DNA of 64,000 bases from Ophiosphaerella korrae (Eukaryota > Ascomycota > Dothideomycetes > Pleosporales > Phaeosphaeriaceae): assembly GCA_028456385.1 (NCBI GenBank), contig JALNQF010000011.1:372001-436000 (forward strand). Reading direction: 5' to 3'. Shown in pieces: positions 24,091-35,597 of the stretch (within the stretch, counting starts at the first letter, position 1; each line of letters starts with the position of its first letter). The notes beneath the pieces are model-generated. The model worked only from the letters and a program-made list of their open reading frames with translations, did not search any database and had not been told where the DNA came from. A program made the translations under genes and the position numbers.

Positions 24091-24695
24091 CATACTATTT
24101 GAAAGGTAAGTTTTTAACAAGAGAGCCTTTGATAGGATGCAGTTAACATTTTTCAGACATCTGTGCCATTGATTGACCCAGCCAAAGGCCGAACAATTGT
24201 TCACCACATCCGGGATCTCTCGTGGTGTATCGCCCAATAAGGCTCGTTACCTACTTAACTCCTGAATAGGGATTCCGATACTCCAAGCAAACCCGGCAAG
24301 ACTTTCAAGAACCGCGATGCGATGAAGAGGGAGAGGCGCCTATGCACAGAATCGGTTGGTTCCTACACTGCAGGCTGCCCAGTCACCAATTGAAACAACA
24401 GAATGGGGCTAATACCTGCCACTGGCCTAATTACATGCAATGGCTCAGCCTCACATCCTGCATCTAAGCGGATGCGTCAAAGGCTGCGGCTCTCCAGCTC
24501 AGCTGCACACCAAACAACCGCGCAGCCTCGCTGCACGACTGACACAAGATAACCCACAACCCTTCGCGACCCACGAAGCTCACCCTGTACCACAAAAGCC
24601 AACACGGTAGCAGTGGCGTAAAAAAACGCCCGCCTACGGACGGGCACATATACGTCGATCAAACAAGGTGCCATTGGACATATGTCTGGAGGTTC
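24091..24695. other. Intergenic, upstream of the NLR pseudogene
   Basis: No separate gene recognised. The frame of the downstream NACHT-ankyrin gene stays open for some codons before its first usable ATG at 24696, so part of its 5' exon could lie here. Confidence 0.4.
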
Positions 24696-27044
24696 ATGGC
24701 CCACCAACAACATATTGGTCAGGTATCCGCACAACAAGGATCACAGGCCCATGTAGGCAGCTTCATCAACTGCCAGTTTGGTAGCAGCAATGAGCTCCAA
24801 AGTCCGTCGGCCCAGTTCTCTCAACTGTTCCAGCACTTCTACGCCGGCGGCTAACATGGGCACTTGACAGAAGCGTCGGAACAAGCGGCCAGCGCGTGTC
24901 GCAACGCCCTCTTCCTCACCGACCCCCGCATCGACCGAGAGACACTGATAAGCGCAAAAGGGACGAGGGTTGCAGGCACTTGCGACTGGATCACACACAA
25001 TGAGAGCTATCGCGCCTGGCTAGGTGGCAGCACGCGTCTTCTGTGGGTCTCGGGCGGCCCTGGCAAGGGCAAGACGATGCTGTCTGTCTTCCTGACGGAA
25101 GAGCTTGAAAAGAAGACGTGCAGCACAGAAGAGGCACAACTAGTGTACTACTTCTGCAGCCAACAAGACGAGAAGCGCAACACGGGTGTTGCCGTGCTTC
25201 GCGGACTAGTGCACCAGATTATCACCAAGCGTCCGCCGCTAGTCAAGCACGTGCTGCCGTACTTCGAAACGCCGGAGAGGGCGCAGCACACGCTGTCGTC
25301 CCTAGAGACGCTGTGGTTCATATTCGACCAGCTGGTGGCAGACCCTGGCCTAGGGAGGGTATCCTGTGTGCTTGATGGGCTTGACGAATGTGATCAAGGT
25401 ACGCTGAGAGTGCTGGTACCGAAGATCGTCCGCCTACTTGCTCCCCAAGCTCCGGCTCCGGCTCCAACAACAATGTTTAGGCTAGTCATCGTCAGCTGAG
25501 ACATTCCTGGTTTGCAAGAGTGCATGAGAGTAAAGCTAGACCCCGACAATAACGAGAAGGTGGCTAGTGACATCGAGCGGTTCATCGCAGTTCGAGTGGG
25601 CGAGCTGTCGAGGATCGAAGGATTTGATGACAAGTTTCGCGCAACTGTACAGACAACTCTGCTTGCACGCGCTGAGGGGACGTTCCTGTGGGTGGGCTTC
25701 GCGATGCACGAGCTGTCGCAGAAGCAGACGTGCAGTGAAGTGCTAGAAGCCCTTGACGCTCTCCCAAGCGGCCTTCCAGCGATATACAGCCGCATGCTAC
25801 TTCGCATCCCCGTCGAACGGAGAGAGATTAGTCGTGTGATCTTGTGCTGGGTGACTATGGCTTTGCGCCCTCTGCAGCTACAAGAGCTAGCAGCCGCAGC
25901 ACGGATTCAGCGCTCGTCTTCGCTAATTACTGAGGAGCACGCGATGCGCGACGCAATTACTCTGTGCGGGCCTATTTTGAAGGTGCAGGAGCAGCAGGTT
26001 AGTCTTGTGCACCAGTCAGCGCGCGATTACCTGGTGCGCAAAGAGCACGATAGCAATGCAGCTGTAGAGACATTTCGACTTGATTCAAAGAGTGTACATC
26101 TAGAGCTGGGCCGGACGTGTCTCGATTGTATTGTACAGAGCAGCTTGCAGTGTGACGTCGTTGATATATATAGTAAGTCAAGCTCGCAGAAGTCTGCACT
26201 GTTGAAGTATTCTGTACGTTACTGGCCTGAGCATGCAAAGAGCAGTTCAGAACTAGCAGCTGAGCTGTTTGACTCTGCCCACTTCTTCTTCCAAAAGGAC
26301 TCTGCTGTGCGGAAGCACTGGTGGGCTACCTATGTGGAAATAAAAAGGCTATACGAGCCTGTGCCTCTACTGTTACTGCGTATGGCGTGCTATCTAGAGA
26401 TCGTCCCGTGGATAGAGGCGGTACTAGCAGAGAAGAGCTGGAGGCCTAGGTACCACAAGCGCGTGGACAAGAAGGACGCCTATAGAAGGACGGTGCTGCA
26501 CTTGGCAGCTGGTGGAGGGAACGAGGCAGTAGTGAAGCTACTAATCGATAGAGGAGCGGACGTCGAGGCAAAGAACAAGTGTGGGAAGACAGCGCTGCAC
26601 TTAGCAGCTAATAGCGGGAACGAGGCAGTAGTGAAGCTACTAGTAGACGGAGGAGCGAATGTCAAGACAAAGGACAACGATGGGGAGACGGCGCTGCACT
26701 TAGCAGCTAATAGCGGGAACGAGGCAGTAGTGAAGCTACTAATCGATAGAGGAGCGGACGTCGAGGCAAAGAACAAGTGTGGGAAGACAGCGCTGCACTT
26801 AGCAGCTAATAGCGGGAACGAGGCAGTAGTGAAGCTACTAGTAGACGGAGGAGCGAATGTCAAGACAAAGGACAACGATGGGGAGACGGCGCTGCACTTA
26901 GCAGCTAATAGCGGGAACGAGGCAGTAGTGAAGCTACTAATCGATAGAGGAGCGGACGTCGAGGCAAAGAACAAGTGTGGGAAGACAGCGCTGCACTTAG
27001 CAGCTAATAGTGGGAACGAGGCAGTAGTAAAGCTACTACAATAA
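24696..27044 (+). pseudogene. NACHT-ankyrin NLR-like gene with two in-frame stops
   Basis: One frame runs from ATG 24696 to TAA 27042-27044 (783 codons) and encodes a fungal NLR-type protein, the class used in heterokaryon incompatibility and non-self sensing. Order: a short N-terminal segment (HIGQVSAQQGSQAHVGSF), the linker LFLTDPRIDRETLI, a NACHT domain with P-loop GGPGKGKTML near codon 120 and Walker B VSCVLDGLDECD near codon 225, a winged-helix-like part (VILCWVTMALRPLQL, VSLVHQSARDYL), then five full ankyrin repeats and a sixth that stops at KLLQ. The frame is broken by TAA at 24852-24854 (after YAGG) and TGA at 25497-25499 (after VIVS, where relatives usually read SRDIPGL). Both are single C-to-T steps from CAA and CGA. 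Initiation after the first stop followed by truncation at the second would yield a NACHT fragment only. Frame intact otherwise, so loss is recent. Confidence 0.88.
26571..27041 (+). repeat. 198-bp tandem repeat encoding paired ankyrin repeats
   Basis: Units 26571-26768 and 26769-26966 appear identical over all 198 bases, and a third partial copy 26967-27041 differs at two sites before the stop. Each unit encodes two 33-residue ankyrin repeats of alternating type (IDRGADVEAKNKCGK and VDGGANVKTKDNDGE). Such identity implies very recent duplication or gene conversion. Confidence 0.95.
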
Positions 27045-27432
27045 CGAGTTTACGGATTTGGGATGTGCACCTATTCCTCAATAGTACAGCCCTTATCATC
27101 ACAATATTCATACTGTTATTCCTGATAATCATGTCTACTATTGCTAACTGATAGGCTTTAGCGTTTTAGTTTTCGACCTCGAGTATATAATAGTCCGCCG
27201 TACAGGAAGGCGTATTGACTAATTAGCCGATGAGACCTGATCTTACCCGCCATCATCCTCTGTCATCATTGACGCCTCGGCTGTCATCGTACCAGCACCT
27301 TGACAAACGATCGCTGATTCGTCCTTGTAATCCTCTAACATGGTTAGAAGCCGAGACTAGTTCAAGGCGTCCACACCTAGAAGCTTCGTACATCGTACAA
27401 TGGATGTACGAGGTTGGCACGAGCGTTATGTA
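27045..27432. other. Intergenic
   Basis: No gene recognised between the ankyrin gene and the next coding fragment. Confidence 0.4.
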
Positions 27433-27654
27433 CTAGCTGTCATCACCAAAAAACAGGATCCTGGCCATTTCATCCTTCGCACAATACTGATGCAGGAGGA
27501 CACGGAAGCCGTTAGAACTTTGTACAATCCCAAAAGGCCCTTGGAATTCCATAAGCGAGTCTAATCCGGCCATGCCAAAACAAAGATCGACATGCACGCG
27601 GTAAGCGACCACACTGGAATTAGCGGTGTTCATTGGGCGCTGTAACAGATTCAA
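27433..27654 (-). pseudogene. Unrecognised coding fragment
   Basis: A 73-residue minus-strand frame reads MNLLQRPMNTANSSVVAYRV, then VDLCFGMAGLDSLMEFQGPF, then VLLHQYCAKDEMARILFFGD before a stop. Composition looks protein-like but no family was recognised and there is no clear 5' exon. It may be a remnant of a lost gene. Confidence 0.25.
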
Positions 27655-27782
27655 CTATTCGTAGATTGTTTACCTCTCATTTATAACAATTTCTACTTTT
27701 CGAGTAGTAAGATGCTGGAAAAACAAAACTGTGGCCTATTGCATTGAACCATAATGTACTAGACAGCTGATTACCATCGTAG

Positions 27783-30326
27783 ATGCAGCCAGCGTCGGCA
27801 GAAATGCGATCGCAAGTCACCTTGTATGTTTTGCATGTAAGAATAACATGTGAACATGCCGCTGATTCTCAAGGTTCGCGTTGTGTTCGAAACAAGGAAG
27901 CCCATCTTTGTACGTTTCAATGGACTCAGGGCTACAACCCATCCATACACAGGCGATATCCTCGGAGGGCATCACCGTCCAGACAGTCTATTACTGGGTC
28001 AAGCGATGTTTCTTCAACCCTCCTCGAACGGTCCAATACAGTCTCAAGCAGCACAGCTATACCTTCAACGACACTTACCGATACTGTAGTCGAAACTGGA
28101 TTTTCTGTTGGACAAACGAAACTCCCCGACATCACGATAGGCTCCTTACTCAACGAAAGGGACACTTTACCTCAGAGCTCCAGCCTCGTTGACCAAAGTC
28201 TAAAATATGTTCTAGAAATCGGAAAGGTGAATAAAGACATCAATCGTGCTGCTAGCTTCTGCTCAAGTGCCGCAAAAGCTATTGAGAAACAGCATATCCA
28301 ATCTCTATTACCTGACAAAGAGACTGTATTGCTGCTGGTAGACTACTACCATGAAAATATGCTGTATTGGATTGGTGGCCTTTATCACGGACCTAGTTTT
28401 CGAGAGAAGCTGATTGCGGCTTATGCTCAGACTCCAGCTTTGGATCTGGAAAATTTGGATTGGCGTTGGACCGGTATGCTATGTACGTGTCTTACTATGC
28501 TCATCTACTAACATGTCATTGGGCGTCTGTGGCTTTTGTAACATACTTTTCATACGACATTCTTCTACCTTCATCCCTGTAATGATCTAGTTACCGTACC
28601 GTTCGAATGCTAACCTACTTGCAGTTGCCATATTATCTTCCAGTATTATCGCGAGTCCGGAAGCGCTTTCACTGGCATGGGGCTACTCGATTGACGCAAA
28701 AGTACGCATGTCAAGGACCTGTAGGCAAAATCTAGTATGGAAACTACGTGCAATATACACTAACTCATGTTGTCATACTAGGGGGCGCAGCGTCAGTTGC
28801 ATGCCTAAACTTGGGCAACTACTTGTATCAATATCATATTTGCTCGATACAGGCAATATATATTCTCCACGCTTATGAGCATCTAATTGGTTCTGCGGAT
28901 CAACACGCAGCTTTACGTAGCATTGCCTTGGTCACCGCAAAGGCTCTAGGCTTGCACAGGTATGTAAAGGTGCCGCAGACTATGATTCAAAGTTTACAAC
29001 TTTCATTCATACTATGTTTTGACTGAGATAGTGCCTCCAAAGCAGACAATTTGCTAATATACTTACAGATTGGGTCCTCATCCGGAGGATGACAAGGTCA
29101 CTGAGCTGAATGTGGACCAAAAGCAAGCCTTCATCGACCGCGAAATAGGACGACGAGTATGGGCTACTATGGTTACACAGGAGTGGTAGGTAACCCTACT
29201 GGAACTTCTTTTCGGCATTGCAGAAGCTTATTAGCAAGAATATGGTGATTCGCTGACTGCAGCATACCAGGCTTTGTTCGACTTCCCAAATCAACCGTGT
29301 TGTCACAATTCAGAAACGACATTTCACAAGTACACTACCGATGAATCTCGATGAGAATACCATGTTACTTGTCGATGAAAAGCGGCCTACCTTCACGCTT
29401 GTAGGTCGCTATTTTTGCAAATACTCCGAAATGATGCTTGATTTCCATAACGACATGGTCGCTGTTGTAGACTGTGACGAGGCCATAAAGTATGCATTGA
29501 TCCTGAAGTTTGATGGAGAGATACGTTCAAGGTGGGCCCCGCAAACTCCTCAAGCTCTATCTCCGAATACGCCCTTCGATCCATCCTGGCCCGAATGGGC
29601 TAAATGGGTTAGGTAAGAACACCCTAGCACATATTGTACACGAGAGAGAAACTAATTGGATGCTTTCTTGCCTCCAGAACGCTACATAATTCATCGATGA
29701 ATCACAAAATGATCATGCTACATCAAAGTTTCTTTGGCAGAAGCCTCAAGGAGGCTCGATACGCCTACACCAGATGGGCGGTTGCAACGGCTGCAAAGAA
29801 TATTATTGGATCATACACAACAAGAGACTCCAAAGAGCCCCAATGGTGGGTAGAGCAAGCGTTTGTGGTAACCGCCGGGATATGCCTCATGCTTGACCTT
29901 TTCCATCGCCCCAACACCGACACCGAGGTCGCCGAATACCAAGCAAGCGTAGAACAAGCAATTCGCTTCCTGCAGCAATTCCTCACAAGCACGGTAGCAC
30001 TACACGGAGCCCGCCTGTTGATCTCGCTGATTCAAGAGTACAACAAGCTGCACGGAGGGACATGGCAGGTGACAATACCAACGAGGCCATGCACTACCAA
30101 TCTAGTCGACGAACAGGCTACAGAACCGCCTTTTGCATCCCAGAACAACCCATTACCTTCTAGCTGGGAGGTTCCAATCTCCAACGAAGAGATTTTTCCG
30201 TTTGGTTTTGAAAACGATACTATCGCGTTTGAAGACATCATGGACTTCCTGCCAGGGCCGACGGGGATCGACAACAACATATTCGTTGATACTATTTGCG
30301 GGATAGCAACTCCCTATCTCCCGTAG
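27783..30326 (+). CDS. Zn2Cys6 fungal transcription factor (5' exon not placed)
   Basis: Zinc-cluster regulator with a fungal-specific middle-homology domain. Exons resolved: 27783-27823, 27874-28482, 28625-28720, 28782-28959, 29069-29185, 29271-29612, 29678-30326, all in phase, about 677 residues. The second to sixth cluster cysteines are seen in CSQRRQKCDRKSPC, SRC and NKEAHLC, split by an intron with donor GTATGT. The first Cys must lie in an upstream exon that could not be placed; the sequence before 27783 offers no clear donor, so the true start is open, and a lost first exon is possible. The middle region has MLFAILSSSIIASPEALSLA, SRTWGAASVACLNLGNYLY, SIQAIYILHAYEHL, LGPHPEDDK and REIGRRVWATMVTQEW, the usual fungal_trans pattern. 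It would bind CGG-type promoter elements; targets unknown. Introns end in ordinary CAG/TAG sites. Confidence 0.85.
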
Positions 30327-31098
30327 AATACTAGCCGAACTTTCGTGCTCTGAAGGGTCACAGATTTCATACCTTTCGATCCTTCATTGGGCCTCTTCTG
30401 GAGACTGATCTACTTGGTGGGAACCGATCTTTCAATTGACTCACTTGCTCCATTACAGACGACGTCTTTGTCCACAAATTTTTTTCTCTCCATCAACTTC
30501 CCTTATTACGTGGCAATCGCCTTTGAGGGAAACATGTTTTTTTTTTCAAACACGCATTTATTAAGACATACGCCTGTCCAGTCCTACATAACTTGAATTT
30601 TGATACAGAGAATTGCTAGTTTAGAATGAGGCCTTGAGTTTGAGGGCACACTACAAATTCTTCCTCTCCTTCTTACCACATCCGTATATTTAAACGAGTG
30701 CGTTGAAGGTTTTATGGTTATGGTCAGTGAAGAGTTAGGTTTGACGCGACGAACGTAGACGGAAGTTGGTTTGTTGGGGCACAAGCGTGCCCATTCAGCA
30801 GGCTTGGTAGGATCTCGCGATGCCCTCGCAGAGTCATGACTGAGAAGAGCTCAAGGTGAGAGTTGGTAGACTTGAAAGAACTGCATAGGTTTTTTTAGGG
30901 GTGAGAGATCTGTGTCGCAATTTCTTAGTCTCTTTCCCTGGACCGAGGTAGAACGACCCCACACTTGTTAATTTCCGTGTTGACTGGATCTAATAGATAT
31001 CCTACCCTACATTAATGCACCGATCTTAAATTTACGTTTCTATCATGAATAGCTAATCGCAGGAACCATTATCAAATCTGGACTAGATGTAATCAGCT
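30327..31098. other. Intergenic
   Basis: No gene recognised. It contains the 3' end of the transcription-factor gene and the promoter of the MDR oxidoreductase; a TATATTTAAA-like stretch sits at about 30685. Confidence 0.5.
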
Positions 31099-32171
31099 AT
31101 GAGGGGAATTCAGATGGATCATTTTGTCAAAGTAAGTGTTTATGTTGCATCACCATCCAACACTCGGCAATTAACTGACAACAGAATTTCGAAGAGTTGA
31201 AAGTCAGCGAAATTTGCAACGCGGCGCCAAAGTCAAGTAGCGAGCTCACGATTAAAATCACACATGCAGCTGTGACACATGTCGATCTACTCTACGCGCA
31301 AGGCCTCCATCAGAACAATCGGCGCCATGTGAAGCCACCGTTCATTCTGGGGAATGAATTTGCTGGGATCGTCACATGGTCGCCGCCGTCTTCAGCATTT
31401 CCATCAGGTACCAAAGTCTTTGGTGGTGGCCTAGGCTCATATGCAGAGACCATCTGCGTCCCTGAAACAGCGGTACGTTTGGTTCCAAGGCAATGGGCAT
31501 TAGCGGAAGCATGTGCAGTGGGTGCATCTGGAGCTGTGAGCTATGGTGCGCTTGTGAGTGTGGCGCAAGTCAAGAGTGGTGAGACAGTTTTGGTGCTGGG
31601 TGCAAGTGGAGGCTTGGGTGTTATGGCAATTCAGATAGCCAAGGCGTTTGGAGCGAGAGTGATAGCGGTTGTTGGGAGTCAAGAGAAAGATGAAGTAGTG
31701 CGTAGAATTGGTGCAGATGAGGTGGTGAGTTACCGTGAGGCGAAATGGGAAGACAAGGTCAAGGAGCTCACGAATAGGGAAGGTGTGGATATCGTGTATG
31801 ACGGTATAGGCGCCGTAGAGAGTGGAGTGAAATGCTTGAGGTACAGGGGCAGACTGGTCATTGTTGGATTTGCAGCACGAGATGGGAGTGCTGAGAAAAT
31901 TCACACAAATCGAATTTTGCTCAAGTCAGCCATGGTTTACGGGTACCGGTTTGGTGAGGATGGAAGGCAGGATCCACGGAGAGCAAAGGACGCTTGGGAC
32001 GGCTTTATGAGCCTGGTAGAGGAGGAGAAGATCAGGCCGGTTGTGTACCAGAAAGCATATGACGGCTTAGACAGTGTGCGAAGAGCATTTCAGGATGCCA
32101 AAGCGCACAAGGCGTGGGGGCGGGCGGTGGTGGTGGTTGATGAGGAGAAGAAACAAAAAGCGAGGCTGTGA
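31099..32171 (+). CDS. MDR-family NADPH:quinone oxidoreductase-like protein
   Basis: Medium-chain dehydrogenase/reductase of the zinc-free quinone-oxidoreductase group. Exons 31099-31131 and 31185-32171 give 339 residues. The catalytic N-terminal part has VKPPFILGNEFAGIV; the Rossmann fold has VLVLGASGGLGVMAIQIAK and a basic loop suggesting NADP(H). No structural-zinc Cys cluster is present. It likely reduces a quinone or an enone, but the substrate cannot be read from sequence. The first exon of 11 codons was chosen because GTAAGT directly follows MRGIQMDHFVK and the acceptor AACAG restores frame. It ends in a lysine-rich tail EEKKQKARL. The neighbour SPT5 starts 300 bases on. Confidence 0.88.
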
Positions 32172-32470
32172 TGATAGTGGGTGCGTGGAGCACGGACTAG
32201 GGCTTCTAGCGCGGCTCCCTTGGCTGGGGGCGTTGATTGCTCACCTTGCCTGCTTGTCCTAACTTTCTCAATTCGTTTTAAACAAAGCCAACACCCCCAA
32301 CGCTGCCTCTCTCCTCTCTTCTCCCTTCTCGTCTTTTCTTTCTCCCAATTCTCCTCACTGTTTGAAACTTAGTCAGCCGCCCAAGTTGCTGCAAACCCAC
32401 CCTGCGCGCCTGTCGCAGCCAACACTCCAGCCAGCCTCCCCCAATACCCCCATCGCACAGTCCCACAACC
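32172..32470. promoter_or_regulatory. Pyrimidine-rich promoter of SPT5
   Basis: About 300 bases between the two genes. A long CT-rich tract (about 32303-32352) and CAA/CCA-rich leader precede the ATG at 32471, as is usual for strongly expressed housekeeping genes in filamentous fungi. Confidence 0.5.
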
Positions 32471-35400
32471 ATGGCCGATTACGACCGCGAGGGCTCTGCC
32501 GAGTCCGAGGACTTCAATCCCGTGACCGAAATCGATGACGACGACGAAGCGACAAGCCGGCCCGCGCCGCGCAGACAAGCAGATGACGATGAAGACGACG
32601 ACGACGACGATGCGCTAGGACTTACTGGCAATCCAGATGAGGACGAAGAAGGTGCAGGCGTCGATCTAGACAACGACGATGATGACGATGAGGAAGACGA
32701 CGACGACGAGGATGACGTGGTGGTATGCATCCCCCAGCCTGCACGCCTCTTGAAGATGCGCCATACTGACTTGCGCAGGCACGACCCGCCAAGCGGCGGA
32801 AGAAGGCGAAGCGCAACATGTTCATCGATGTCGAAGCGGAGGTCGACGAAGACGACGAAGAGGAAGAAGAGGGCGACGACAACGATGTCGAAGACGTGCA
32901 TCCCGACGATCTGCTCGAGCCCACCGGCCCCGAACTCGACGACCGCCACCACCGCGAGCTGGACATGCGTCGCGAAGTCAATGCGCAGAAGGACGTCGAG
33001 GAGCTTGCAAAGGAATTCGACGAGAAGTACCGCCGCCGTGAGATGCAGAGCGCTCGCCGGGGAGGTGCCGGTGCAGTTCCCCTCGCTCTTCCTACAGTCA
33101 ATGATCCTATGATCTGGATGTGCAAGTGTCGGCCAGGCAAGGAACGAGAAATCATCATGGCCATACAGAAGCGCATCGACGACAGGCTGCGCACAAACCA
33201 GCCCATCAACGTCTACTCGGCCTTTGAGCGAGGTCCTACCGGTCCGCAGTCCGGCTACCTCTATGTCGAAGCCGATACACAGCAGGCCATGGTCGACATC
33301 ATCGATGGCATTACAAACGTCTTCATGGGCTCCGGCCAGACGGCCATCAGTGTCAAGGAACGGCCTGACCTACTGCGAAAGAAGAAGAGGGCTCCGTTGG
33401 AAGTGGGTAAGTTCGTGCGCATGCTTCGGCCGCCGACATATAAAGGCGATCTGGCAAAGGTTGTCGAGGTCTCTACGAACGGTCTCGACTGCTCTGTGCA
33501 ACTAGTCCCTCGTCTTGACTACGGCCTAAACGAAGACGCGAACGCTTCCGCAGACAATAAGCGCAAGCGAGGGTTTTTTGGCCGGCAGACAGAGCGGCCC
33601 CCGGCCAAGCTCTTCAATGAAACCGAAGCAAAGAAGCGACACATGAAGCATCTCAACATGACGGGTTCCGGGAACCAGAGAAGCTACACATACAAAGGCG
33701 AGGACTACCAGAATGGTTTCCTCATCAAAGATGTCAAGGTCAATTGGGTCAGCACCGAGCGAGTCAATCCAAAGATGGAGGAATTGCAATTCTTCTCCAT
33801 TCAAAATGCCGATGGAACGGAGACGCTGGATCTGCTCGCAGTCCAGGCAGCCCAAAAGGCTGCTGATACCGGTGCCGCCTTCGCCTCCGGAGACAACGTC
33901 GAGATTTACACAGGCGAACAGAAGGGCATTCGTGGTACCACTGTCACAGTCATTGGCGACATCCTCACGTTACGAGTCACCGAGGGCGAGCTCAAGGGCA
34001 GGCGGATCGATGCACCCGTCAAAACATTACGAAAGCTTTTCCGAGAAGGTGACCATGTCAAGGTTATTGGCGGAAGTAGATATGTTGACGAAGTTGGTCT
34101 GGTCACAAAGATCAGGGATGATAAAATCACCTTGCTCAGCGATTCGACCCAAGAAGAGATCACTGTCTTTAGCAAGGACTTGAAGCGTGCAGCCGATTCT
34201 GCAACTGTTGGCGCTGATTCCAACTTCGACCTTTACGACCTCGTACAGATTGAGTAAGTACTTTCCAGACTCCAGCAATGTCTACGCTAACAAGCCTCAG
34301 TGCATCAACGATTGGTTGTGTCGTTCGCGTCGATCGTGAAGTGCTAAAGGTCATCGATCAGCAAGGCGATGTACGAACACTTCTCCATACCCAAGTTTCA
34401 CAAGTTGTTGGTAGGAACAAGTTTGCCGTCGCAACTGACCGTGACGGGTCTGAAATTAGGCATGATGACGATGTCAAAGAGCACGGTGGTGAAGGCCGGA
34501 TGGGGAAGGTCATCTACATTCATCGCGGCACACTCTTTGTACGGGATCGTGAATTGGTCGAAAATCAGGGCATCTTTGTTGTTCGCAGCTCGAACGTTGT
34601 CACCATGGCTGCAAAGAGCGGTCGTGCACAAGCTCAGGGCCCAGACCTCAGTGGTCTCAACCCTGCCCTGAATGCCTCAAACGGTGGTGGTGGCGGCGGC
34701 GGTATGCCTCCACCTCGTAGTTTTGGTCGCGACAAACTCATTGGAAAGACTGTAGTCATTCGCAAGGGCGCATACAAGGGTCTTTTGGGTATTGTGAAGG
34801 ATACCATGAATGACGAGGCTCGTATTGAGCTACACACCAAGAACAAGCAGATTTCGGTGAAGAAGGAGTTGCTATCCATCAAAGATCCTATCACCGGCAA
34901 CAGTGTGGAGTTCAGCGGCGGCAGGTTCCCGAATAGATCACGAGGAGGATTCTCTGGTAGCACCCCAAGTCATAACAGTGGTGGGCGTACTCCAAGCTGG
35001 GGTAACTCTTCGGCCCGCGGTCCCTCCTGGGGCAGCACGCCATCTGGTGGTCGCACACCCGGATGGGGTGGAGGTGGTGGTGGCAAGACTCCAGGCTGGG
35101 GTGGAGATGGTGGAAAAACAGCTTATGGTGGAGGTGGAGGCGCAACTGCATATGGAGGCGCGACCTCGTATGGTGGTGCAACCTCATACGGAGGTGCAAC
35201 ATCTTATGGTGGAGCAACATCATATGGCGGAAACGATGGCTCGCGTAGTTCATATGGAGGAGGCTTTAATTCAGGCAGCCGGACACCCGGCTGGGGAGGC
35301 TCAACCAGCAACACCACCCCCAAAGCTCCGGGTGGCCTCTCCGCACCTACCCCTGGTGCATATAACGCGCCAACACCAGGTGCCTATGCAGCTCCCACCC

Positions 35401-35597
35401 CCGGCGCTTATGGAGCTTACAACGCACCCACTCCAGGCGGCCCACCCATGGATGCGCCTACGCCTGGGAATTTCTCCGCGCCTACACCTAGCGACTCGAG
35501 CTATAGGTACGGCGCGACGCCGGCTGCTGCGCCGACACCAGGAGCTTGGGAGCCTGCGACACCAGCACCTAGTGGCGAGGATCCAGGGTATCATTGA
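32471..35597 (+). CDS. spt5: Transcription elongation factor SPT5
   Basis: DSIF subunit that with SPT4 binds RNA polymerase II, supports elongation and couples to capping. Exons 32471-32722, 32779-34253, 34301-35597 give 1007 residues, near the yeast size. Order: a very acidic N-terminus with long Asp/Glu runs (about 1-130), the basic patch RPAKRRKKAKRN, the NGN domain from about residue 190 (WMCKCRPGKEREIIMAIQ), then KOW domains at about 296 (VGKFVRMLRPPTYKGDLAK), 456 (GDNVEIYTGEQKGIRG), 507 (EGDHVKVIGGSRYVDE) and 724 (IGKTVVIRKGAYKGLLG). The C-terminal region is low-complexity: TPGWGG, five or more tandem YGGATS units, and APTPGAY repeats, the fungal form of the phosphorylated CTR. Intact. 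Confidence 0.97.

Noticed and set aside
26480..26974. 164-codon minus-strand repeat frame
   Set aside because: Complement of the ankyrin repeat array.
32479..32952. 157-codon serine-rich minus-strand frame over the start of SPT5
   Set aside because: It is the complement of Asp/Glu (GAC/GAG) repeats in SPT5.
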